Shown here piece by piece: positions 36,328 through 46,400 of a stretch of 64,000 bases of DNA. The translations under genes and the position numbers were made by a program. The stretch comes from Purshia tridentata (Eukaryota > Streptophyta > Magnoliopsida > Rosales > Rosaceae): assembly GCA_003254885.1 (NCBI GenBank), contig QANT01002465.1, forward strand, positions 124,001 to 188,000, given 5' to 3'. Each line of letters opens with the position of its first letter. Position 1 is the first letter of the stretch. Under the pieces are notes generated by a model that was not told where the DNA came from, made no database searches, and was given only the letters and a program-made list of their open reading frames with translations.

Positions 36328-37403
36328 TTATTCCAAGAAAATCAGAGAGAAAGTGGAGAAAAACAGAGTACGCAGAGAAAGTGTCTATGGATTGATTCCT
36401 CTAGGGTTTATGGGTTGTGTAAGAACAATGATGGAGTCATAATCTTTTGAAAGTGATTTTGGAGAAATGAGGAGAAGAAACGGCGGAGATGGGGGAAGAA
36501 AAAAAACAATAAAATGTGCGTTTGGTCTTAATTGCGTGGTGGCGGGTGGTTTGTGTGCTTTGAATGAGAGAAGAAGCGTTTGCGTTTTTGTGCTTTGTTT
36601 TTTTCTTTTTCTTTTTGGTGTGGATATTTTGTCTGTTCGTTTTGGTGTTTGTTTGGGAACAGATAAAAAACAGTTGGCATGCGAGAAGAACGATTTACGT
36701 GTGTGGGTTTTGAAATAGATGGCCTCTCAGGACGCCCCTTCGTTACTTGTTGTCACCCATGCCAGTATGCCACTAAACGTAATCTCCCTCTACACTCTAT
36801 AATTAATGGACATTGGATAAGCCTTAGCTGTCTTTCATTATCATTTAACATTTTTATGTCCCAAACAGAAAATGAATAAATATATTTTGAAAAAAAAAGG
36901 AAATAAAACAAGAGGATCCTCCAGTTTAGTGTTGATTATATATATATATTTATTTATTGAGAAAGAAGCCGTGTGAATCCTAGTTGTATAATATGAAGCC
37001 ACAATCCACTAAATCCAGCAATAAAATAATGGATTAGGAGTAAAAAATTGTGGGATTTGTTTCCGTCTGCATAATATAAATATATTTGGAAACCTACCAA
37101 CCACTTTTGAATAAAATATTGATCTGCGCCTGACTTGTCTGATTACAAATTAATATTATAGTTTAATGCTCTTTTAAGATACACTACTACGTACGTTTTG
37201 CTGATATGACTAAAGGCTATAGTTTGTTTTGTAATTGTCTCATTATCGGATTCGTAGTCATATTTCACGCTTATTGTCTTTCCAATGCAATGTTAAACAA
37301 CTTTTAATTATTTGTTATTCCATTATTAATTTATTAGTCAACAAAACTAATCAACTCCAATTTGGGCACTGAAATAAGATCAGATTAAGCAGGTTAGCAG
37401 GAA
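36328..37403. other. TMK promoter side, intergenic
   Basis: The 5' flank of the minus-strand TMK gene lies directly to the right of 36327. Further right the sequence is AT-rich, with a TA run near 36940-36955. No other supported gene before the tRNA. Confidence 0.5.
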
Positions 37404-37475
37404 TCCGTTGTAGTCTAGTTGGTCAGGATACTCGGCTCTCACCCGAGAGACCCGGGTTCAAGTCCCGGCAACGGA
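37404..37475 (+). tRNA. tRNA-Glu-CTC: tRNA-Glu (anticodon CTC)
   Basis: A 72-nt intronless nuclear tRNA. The acceptor stem TCCGTTG pairs with CAACGGA. The anticodon arm is CTCGG-CTCTCAC-CCGAG with CTC at 37438-37440, and the T arm is CCCGGG/TTCAAGT/CCCGG. Internal A and B boxes (TAGTCTAGTTGG and GGTTCAAGTCC) are intact. A Pol III terminator TTTT begins at 37480, with a second T run at 37485-37491. No CCA is encoded, as expected for a nuclear gene. Confidence 0.97.
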
Positions 37476-37479
37476 AATG

Positions 37480-37491
37480 TTTTCTTTTTTT
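37480..37491 (+). terminator. Pol III T-run terminator of the tRNA-Glu gene
   Basis: TTTT at 37480-37483 and seven T at 37485-37491, immediately 3' of the tRNA. Confidence 0.85.
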
Positions 37492-37723
37492 ACCAGATTT
37501 TTTGTTTTGCTTTTTGAACTTGCCATGGTGGTTCGATCATAGAAGTGACCGACCTGCCTATCAAAGAAGGGTGAATTTATTTTTCTATCTTATTTTACTA
37601 TTTTTCAGAGAAAGGTTCGCACTTCTCAAAGTGGTAAAAAGAAATTTCAAAAATATTTTACTTTTATGACAAAATGTTCATAGTATTGTAAATCCATTTA
37701 TTCAATAATTTGCGTCTACATCG

Positions 37724-37731
37724 GGCCTATC
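37724..37731. repeat. Left 8-bp target-site duplication of the hAT-type element
   Basis: GGCCTATC immediately before CAAGG; the identical octamer follows the right end at 38941-38948. Confidence 0.88.
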
Positions 37732-37943
37732 CAAGGTGTTAAATTTTGAAATTTTCGGCAAAATTTCACCGAAAATTTCGTTTTTGGGAAGGGACGAAAT
37801 TTTGGAATCTTCTCTTAAAAATTTCGTCGAAATATCCGAAAATTTTCAAAATTTTCGAATAAAACTCAAACCCTAAAAATCAAAATCACAATTACACAAA
37901 ATTGGCACCTTAGACCTTAGGGGAATGAAAGCTTATAATGAGA

Positions 37944-38231
37944 GAAGAAAAACCCACAAAAAAAAAAGAGTGATTGGAGCTCGGAGGTGGCCGGAATTGG
38001 AGAAAGAATCCGGCGGTGGCTCACTTTTATTTTGCAATTTTCAATGCTTGTGGTGGCCAGCCGGCGTGGAGGAAGGAGGGAGAAGATNAAGAAAAATCCA
38101 CAAAAAAAAAAGAGTGATTGGAGCTCGGAGGTGGCCGAAATTGGAGAAAGAATCCGGCGGTGGCTCACTTTTATTTTGCAATTTTCAATGCTTGTGGTGG
38201 CCAGCCGGCGTGGAGGAAGGAGGGAGAAGAT
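37944..38231. repeat. 144-bp tandem duplication containing an ambiguous base
   Basis: Positions 37944-38087 and 38088-38231 are copies offset by exactly 144 bp, with only about two substitutions (ACCC/ATCC and CCGGAATT/CCGAAATT). The only N in the window is position 38088, the first base of copy 2; the matching base in copy 1 is G. Confidence 0.95.
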
Positions 38232-38784
38232 GGTCGGCGCCTGGGGTTCCCGTTGGTGGCCTTGGGTTGGCCAGAAAAGGTTGGCTTGGTGGGCGGATTT
38301 TGTGGTGGCAGACGGAAAAGGGGAAAAAAGGAATGAAAAGAAAAAAGAAAGAAAAGAAAAAAATTTAGAGTTAATTGGGTTTTTAGACATTTAGACAATT
38401 GGAAAAAAAAAATTTAGGCTTTTGTTTGAGATTTTATTTAGTCTTTTAACTTTAGGATTTCGTTTGGCCTTTGGTTTTTTTTGTTTTTTTAAACCATAAA
38501 CCTTAATACATTCTACACAAAAATAATTAAAAGTATCTTAAAATGTCTAAATTTCTAATATCTTATACTTTATTCTAAAAAAATAGAGTACAAATAATAT
38601 ACTAATTTCATTTATTAATTATACTAATATTTTTTAACTGTATTTGTCTCCAGCGTTCATTATAAACACCTTATATCACATGAAACTTACTATAGGATTT
38701 AATTTTCTCAATATTTTTTATAAAAGTAGTAGGTAATATGCTAAATGAACATATGGTAAAGTTTCATTCAAAATTTCCGTATTT

Positions 38785-38930
38785 TAATAGTAATTTCCGT
38801 CATTTCCATTTAATTTATGTCGAAATTTCTAGCGAAAATTTCCACAGAATCAAAATTTAATAGTAATTTCCGTCATTTCCATTTAATTTATCTCGAAATT
38901 TCTAGCGAAAATTTCCACAGAATCAAAATT
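38785..38930. repeat. 73-bp tandem repeat, two units, in the hAT-type element
   Basis: Units 38785-38857 and 38858-38930 both start TAATAGTAATTTCCG and contain CGAAATTTCTAGCGAAAATT. They are nearly identical; one difference is ATGTCG/ATCTCG. The array abuts the right terminal repeat. Confidence 0.9.
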
Positions 38931-38940
38931 TAACTCCTTG

Positions 38941-38948
38941 GGCCTATC
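38941..38948. repeat. Right 8-bp target-site duplication of the hAT-type element
   Basis: GGCCTATC, identical to the octamer before the left end. Confidence 0.88.
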
Positions 38949-41497
38949 ATATTAATAGAGTATTGAAAATTCGAAATTTGTTATATATGTTCACCAATTT
39001 GCCTTGTTGGTCCTCACAGAGTCAGAGGACTCATGAAAGATCGAGGACAAAAATCAATCTTGCTCGACTCTGTGTAAATGGTTTGTCAGGAGTAGATGAC
39101 AATGTCTTAAATGCCCATTCCACTGTATGGCCACATATATTCAAAGTGGTAGATACTAGAGAATAGAGATGTTGTTGAATAGGATAACATTAACATCAAC
39201 TTATTCTTTGGTACATCCATGAGGACCACGATCCAGGTGGGACAATAAATTTACATTAATAACCCTGTCCGATGTGACTTGTTCACATGTATAATGGGGT
39301 CCTCGCATTTGTTCTTGTGTGTAATTTGGTGAAATAAGAAAAAATGGGTCTGGAAAAGCCAATGTAATTCCATAATAATATAATGGACTTTCCACAAATA
39401 TTTTCAACCTGGCTATTCGGGAATTTTGGCTTTTCCATGATGACAAATCTGGGAATTAGATTGAAAGGAAATATAAGAAAGAAAACGACTCTATGCTATT
39501 CGATTACACATAATTTCTATCTGTATATGTCACATTAAATATTTTCCAAGGTGTGCACATGTGCATACAGTGCATGCATGCTTCTAAAGTTGAAACTTCT
39601 TTGCAATTGGCGTTTGTGATGCTTAAAAAATTTTCCAGCCAACTTTGGATTATATTTTCAAATAAATCACTAAAATCTTCTCAAGTGGAATTATATAAGA
39701 TCTTATGATATAACAATTTTTTATTTTTTATTTTTTATGCGCTATCAATTAATTATGCATATAGCATTTCCTTAAAATAATAAGGAAATACAAAATTTTA
39801 TATGTGATGGCTGACAAAATGGGTTCTCGATATAAACAACATGGCCCAGACGCCACAACGACCCAACAAGTATCAAAGAAGGCACACAAGCCCAATATAA
39901 GTGACGACAAGCCCACTATAATACAAGTCCATATGCACGTGAGTACGTGACAATATGTTAACATATGTGTATGGTGAAAAGGATGCACTATAGAAGCCCG
40001 CAATAATACAAAACCATATGTAAGTAGATACTAGATATGTTAGTATGTGCACGTACATGAGGAATTTTTATTTTTTTTGTTACTGATTATGTACATGATT
40101 TTGTTCCGTTGGAAAACCTTTTTTCTTTTTATTTTCACCAAAAATGTGAACCAATAATCTAATTGATTGTTATAAGTTTGAAATATCTTGAAAATTTTGA
40201 GTGGTTTGAAGAAATTAGTTGAGAAGAAATATATGAAAGCTGAAAAAAGCTTGTGAAAAGGAGAAGGGATAATAAACCGCAGCGCCTTTTTTTTTCCTTC
40301 CTTAAAACGTGTGCAAATGGTAAATTTGACGAGATAAGTAAGAAAGACCAAGGTAGATTGATAAACATATTATTAAAGAGCAGTGTTATTTCCACCCACC
40401 AATATTATTTTCTCACCTCTTTTTAAACTATTGTTTAATTATGATTTTGTTTTTTTTGTAAGATTACCAAAAAGGACAAACTTGAAAAAGGGAAGACAAG
40501 GAGACTGTAAGGCTGTCATGGCTGCCCACCGCCACACCTTCAGTTGCAATTTGTGCTCCAAATCTACGTACAAGTGAAACACAAGCTTCAAAAGTATTGA
40601 AACATAAATTCAGCCTTCTAGCCCAATTAAGATGAATTTCAAACTACTACACCAATTGCATACCAACCAAAATTATTAATTTGTTGAAGCTGTTATTTGT
40701 GAACTCTGAACATAAATAAAGAGTCATGGAAATTTGTAATGTGAAATACAAAAAATCAGTTCAAATTCCGAAGGAATAAAATGATTTTTATTAATTTAGA
40801 ATGATTAAAATCAAATGAAAGATTGAGATATACTTGTTTCCTTGAATTTCTATTTGAACAACAAACTTATTATCTTAAAGAGAAAATATTTTTTCTTTTA
40901 AAGAGGTTAATTTGAGTTTATTCACATATATGATTTCTAGGATTAGGATTATCATCGGGGAAAAGGGAAAGAAAAGATGAAAAAAAAGGAAGACAAATGG
41001 GTAGTTTGGGAATAATGGGAGTGGGAAGAGCAAAGCAACCACTCTTATTAAAAATCACCATTTGAATGATTCCAAATTACAATGCATGACCAAAGCAAGT
41101 TTTTTTTTTTTTTTTTTGGTTAGGAAAAGCAAGTCTTTTTAATCGAGCAAACGGTTTTATATTTAATCATTAAAACCCTTTTGATATTATGGAGAGGCTC
41201 ACAAGTCAAATTTTGATCAAACAAAAGATTTTTCTCACAAAATTTTTATTTATTTTTTTAATGGGACAAGAATCCTAGCTCAAAGTGGACTCAATTATAT
41301 AAGTTATTAGTTATAACATCTATATGTATTATGTACCAACCCCATACAAAATAACAATTAAACATTTAAACATGAATTTGTTTATTTCACATTCACTAAC
41401 GGAAAAATAATATAAATACATTAAACTTAAATTTCCTTAAGTAATGTTTGAATATGTCATGTGAAAGCTCCACATTAAAATACATATAATTTACTCG
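38949..41497. other. Intergenic, no supported gene
   Basis: AT-rich. A diverged ~85-bp direct repeat at about 39905-40050 is built around AAGCCC..AATA..CCATATG. Otherwise short homopolymer runs, and the promoter of the EG45-like gene at the right end. Confidence 0.5.
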
Positions 41498-41505
41498 TAT
41501 AAATA
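41498..41505 (+). promoter_or_regulatory. Probable TATA box of the EG45-like gene
   Basis: TATAAATA, 110 bp before the start codon, giving a short leader of about 75-80 nt if transcription starts some 30 bp downstream. Confidence 0.6.
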
Positions 41506-41607
41506 GATGGGAAATGAATAAGAGCATTATCGATCATCATTCAGTAGCAATTGTAAGTTGATTATATTAGGCTAGCTAATTAAGGTAGCACAAGAAAGAA
41601 ATTAGTA

Positions 41608-42166
41608 ATGATGGCAATGGTACCCAACTTCTTCATTCTCACTGCAACACTATTAGTCTTTTGCTTGTTTTCAAGGTCAGCTGTTGCAACAATAGGGGTT
41701 GCAACCTACTATAATCCTCATCGCACCACCGGCTATACCCGTAAGCTTCTATTCTATATATAAAAATAAAATAATACTGTTTTGTTTTGTATAATCTCTT
41801 TTTTGGGGCTAATTAATGATATAATCTTGTTAATTAAGAATACTAATTAAGATTGAATATATTTTGACGTATATAGCTTCTGCATGTCATGGGAGCAAAT
41901 ACGAGGGGGTTATGGTTGCGGCGGCCAGCAAGGAGTTGTACGGAAATCGAGCAGTTTGTGGAAAGAGATTAAAGGTGACGTGTCAAAGTGCAGCATATAA
42001 ATCTCATCTCAATCCTTGCAAAGCCAACAACGTTGTGTATGTGAACGTGGTGGACTTATGTCCCGGCTGTCATGGCAACCACTTTGACTTATCCCGACAT
42101 GCCTTCCAATCCATTGCAGCTTTATCAGCTGGAAAGATTAAGATCGACTTTCAATTTGTTGCCTAA
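41608..42166 (+). CDS. EG45-like / plant natriuretic peptide-like secreted protein, two exons
   Basis: Small apoplastic protein of 140 residues. Exon 1 is 41608-41740 and exon 2 is 41877-42166; the 136-bp intron splits a Pro codon (C|CT). A hydrophobic signal peptide (about 1-27, ending RSAVA) is followed by a double-psi beta-barrel domain related to expansin domain 1: GVATYYNP, ACHGS, MVAAASKELYGNRAVCG, VVYVNVVDLCPGCHG and FDLSRHAF. Six cysteines fit the three-disulfide pattern. HFD at residues 113-115 resembles the expansin HFD motif. The expansin C-terminal binding domain is absent, as in EG45/p12/PNP-A proteins. Members are stress- and pathogen-induced and PNPs affect water and ion fluxes (family knowledge). 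Two ATGs are adjacent; the first is used. Confidence 0.9.
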
Positions 42167-43418
42167 TGCTATTGGAATGATCTTAAACCCACTATTTTAA
42201 TACACACTAGACCAACCTGAAATCCACACACCTTAATCTCATTTTTATTTTTTTGCATGGCTTATATATAAATAATACAAGGGACTTGTAAATGGTTTCC
42301 GTTATGTAAGGGTGGATCATATGTACATGCGGCTGTTGATGGAAAGCGAATGCTTAAGCCTTAATGTAAATTACGAGATATATATGTATAATATAAGCTT
42401 TAGTAATACTATGTTGGTTTCCAACATACGATGTAAGCTTTAATGTAAGCTCTAGTAATACTATGTGGATCATAACATACGATGAAAATTCATGACTATG
42501 TTTTCTATTTATCATTGAACAAAGTGACTGACATCACATTTATTTTTCATTTTTTTAGCTTTTACTTTCATAAGATTGTCCCTTGGAGCTCAAACTCTTC
42601 TATGTTTTTAAGCCTTTTAGTTAATCAAAGTGGAATTCATTAATTACAAATAATCTTTCATGTTATTGAGATTTGAGACAATATTTAAACCTATCTCTTC
42701 GTCACTAAATACAATTTTTATGTATTTTTACAATATTGGACCTTTTGTTTTATATATTTATGGCTCTGATGGCTTTTCGTTTGCCTTATAGAATAGCTTT
42801 CTTACATATATAATCTGGGGTAAAGGTGCAAAGGTAACTAGCGATGTTCTCCTAATCCGAAACACAATCCAAAATTAACATAATTATATAGGCAAACTGC
42901 GTACGATTTATCCAGAAATGGTGAGAAAAAATGAAAAAAAGAATCCTAAAACCCAAACTACGTATTGGAACATTAAATGAACATGTAAATTGATTCATTC
43001 ATAACAATTTCTTTTTTAGAAGTAGATTCAATTTGTTGTACAAGAGAATGATACAAATCAAGGTGTTGAATTCAACCTCTTCCTCAGAAGAAAGATCCGA
43101 AGAAGGCATACAAAAATAAAATGATATACACATTTTGCTCCTTCCCCTTCTGAGGATCCTGTACATATACAAGTGGAATTGGAGGTTCTGCAGTATACAC
43201 GTACGTGGATGCTAATCATGTTAAAACTTAAAAGTTGGTTAGAAATGATTGCTCAAACCTGTATTCAAGGCATTCCATTAGGAATCATCAAAATTCTAGG
43301 ACCAACTGTTGCATGCCCTTCCTTCCTCGGCAGAATATCGAAAAATTGCTGACCAACTAAAAGATCTCTGCAGATTTGAATTTTAAAGCTTCCACGCGCA
43401 AATGAGTGGACAATCTTG
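42167..43418. other. Convergent intergenic region
   Basis: Contains the 3' ends of the EG45-like gene (+) and the cytokinin receptor gene (-). A short near-duplicate (TAAGCTTTAGTAATACTATG and TAAGCTCTAGTAATACTATG) occurs at about 42394-42464. No other gene seen. Confidence 0.5.
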
Positions 43419-46400
43419 TTACGAGGGTGATGCTGGTTTTGATTTGAAGAACTTGGCAACGGCTTGATAGAGATTTTCTTCCTCAAAGGGCTTTGACACG
43501 TATCCATCCATCCCACATTTTAGGCACTCATCATACGTGGCATGAATTACATCTGCTGTCATGGCTAATATTGGCACATGCCACTCACCCTTTCTAGCAA
43601 CTCCTTCAAGTCCACCATTCATCTCCACATTTGCCTTGCTCTCCATCTGCCGGATTCGCCGAGTTGCTTCAAACCTGCAATCAAAAGATGCACTGAGAAA
43701 TTTATAATATTCCAGAAGAATTTAAAGGGGAATTTGGGAATCCATTGGAGACTAAATGTCTTCTTATTTTTGGCCACAAAAAAAAAACCCAAGTAACTGC
43801 TTGGAGACTAAATGTCAATTGCTTCCAAATACACTCTGATCAGATTCACTGGTGTGCATCAACACAAAAACCCAAGTAACTACTATCTTTGATACAGTCC
43901 AATGCAGATAAACTTAATTGGTATCAAGCATGCAATTAACTCATCTCCCGTCTATACAAAAAAGGCTGTTCTCAAGGAAGAGTTTCAAGATAATTTTGCC
44001 TAAAGGATATAAAAAATGGGAAAAAAATTGAATAAGGGAAATTCAAATCTAAAATATAATACTGATGCACAAAGACGTACCCATCCATCTCAGGCATTTG
44101 AATATCCATGAAGCAAGCATCAAAATTGTGTGGTAGTTGAAGCAATGCCAATGCAGCTTTGCCACTCTCAACACACTCTACATTAGCTCCAAACTTCTTT
44201 AGTGCACCTGCAGCCACTCTCCTGTTTACCCTATTGTCATCAACCACCAAAATTTTCTTACCACAGAGGAGGCTTTGAAGGAAATTAGATCCGTTAGGCA
44301 GCTCCTTCCCCTGCTGCCTCTTCTTCCCTATTCCCAGAACCTGTTGAAGACATGCAGCCACCATACTACCCCTCAAAGGTTTCATAATCACAGTATCTGC
44401 AAAACCTGCTGCCTTTGCCTTGTCAATTTCAGCATTACTAATATTGGTTGCTAGTAGGATCATCTTAGGCAGCTTAAATATATGCCCGTTCTGTTTCCAG
44501 TCCAATTGCTGTACATTAAGATCACCTTCTTCTCCAGATATCCATGAATCCTTCTCAACTAGAATTATATCTGGATGGATAATATTTCTGCCATATACAA
44601 TAAAGCAGTTCAGCTCAGTTAGTCAAATAGTACTTATTTCAAAAGTCTATTTCGATCATGTGTATTCATGCAAACTTCTTTTGGGTCCCTCTAACAAGAT
44701 TTTTGTTAGGAATCTTCAAGTTTCATTATACAGCCATTATTTGTAAATATTAACCATATACAACATTGATGAGTATTTGGTATTACATGATGAATTTTTG
44801 TAAATCTTCAAGTTTCATTTTACGAGAGTTTTTTTACTAGATTCTGGTTTTCCATTGAATCTACTCTATTTATTTGGTGATAGAATTAATTAAATATTTT
44901 GCAATTAGTTTTCAAGGCCACAATAGTGTCAAGTATCATTCATTTTGAAAATATAAAACCTAGAATTTGGATCAACTAAAAAAAAAAAAAAAAACTAATT
45001 TTTTAGATCCCTCCTCAAAGGTCATTTCTGTAAAAAAATCAGTCAAATCGGTATTGTTTGGTCATCTAAACTGTGTATACAAATATAGTCCATTGTATAA
45101 AATTGAAATGATGTTGGCTGTAATAAACTGTCTAAATAGTTTCCGATTTGACTGATTTTTTGCAAGGTCATTCCTGTAAAAAAATCAGTCAAATCGGTAT
45201 TGTTTGGTCATCTAAACTGTGTCTACAAATATAGTCCATCGTATAAAATTGAAATGATGTTGGCTGTAATAAACTGTCTAAATAGTTTCCTATTTGACTG
45301 ATTTTTTGCAAGGGTGATCTTTGAATGATGTTCTAAAATATGGACAGTTCCAATCATTGCATTGTAGGCCTAGAGAAGGTATTCTTACTTTTCTTAAAGT
45401 AATGACATCCTTACTTGAAGCTCCCTCTATATATGCCATACCCTTAAATTAGTTTGTTATGTATTTGGTAACCTCACCAGAACTTTCCATTTCATCATAG
45501 TTCATAATGATACCCTTAAGATTTAGCAAGAGTAAACCTACCTGGATGTCGCAGATCCATTTCCTCCACATAAAGTAACAGCCATCTTGATGCTACCCGC
45601 AACTTCTACCAGGATTCCAAGTCTCTTTAAGTGGTATCTCGTTACAGCAGCTCTCACAAGTTTTTCATCAACTACTATTGCTCTTAATCCTCTAAAACCA
45701 GAAGGTAGATCTTCCGACTTAGGTCTTTTCATGTCACTAAATGAATTTTTCTTGCACCTCCTAAAATCAGCTGTGAAAGAAAATGTGCTTCCAACCTGAG
45801 GTCGACTTACAAAGTTTATCTGACCACCCATCAGTTCGACCAGACACTTACTGATGCTCAAGCCAATACCAGTTCCTCCATAATTTCTAGAGGTCGAACT
45901 GTCTGCCTGCATGAAAGGCATAAAAACACGATCCTGGGCACTCAATGGTATACCAATTCCCGTATCCTCCACAGATACCATCAAAGTGACATGCTCAGAA
46001 GCTTCATTAGTGGCTATCACATTACTTGAAACATCAGATCTGTGTTCTTCATCAGCAATTAGATGCTTAAAAGTATCCCAACTATTTTGGTCATCCGCTG
46101 CCTCACATCCGCTTAAGGTTGTATACCGACGGCCATCACATGCTGGTATAACTTCATCTGATCCTCCGTTCAAGTAAGACTCTGATTTCCCATTTATCAT
46201 GACCTTTGAGGGATCAGCTAGATGGACTTTGACAAATATATGTCCTCGTTCAGTGAACTGCCAAATACTCAATATAATGAATATCAACTATAAATCAAGA
46301 ATTATACATGCAAGACAATAATGACTGTAATGGGGAAATTAGCTCAGCCAATGCAGAACTCAACCAAACCTTTCAATAGATCAGCCCGAGCAAGATTGAG

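Larger units (their letters stand above)
37732..38940. mobile_element. Non-autonomous hAT-type transposon (1209 bp)
   Basis: Left end CAAGGTGTTAAATTTTGA; right end, reverse-complemented, CAAGGAGTTAAATTTTGA: an 18-bp inverted repeat with one mismatch. It is flanked on both sides by the identical octamer GGCCTATC. An 8-bp duplication and ends fitting YARNG are hAT hallmarks. Subterminal sequence on both sides is rich in AAATTTCG/CGAAATTT. No transposase is encoded. Inside are a 144-bp tandem duplication (37944-38231, with an N) and two 73-bp tandem units near the right end (38785-38930). Frames crossing the interior are repeat by-products. Confidence 0.88.

Noticed and set aside
37925-38398. 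Several overlapping frames over 130 codons on both strands
   Set aside because: They run through the 144-bp duplication inside the hAT-type element and across the N; both strands are open because of the repeat.
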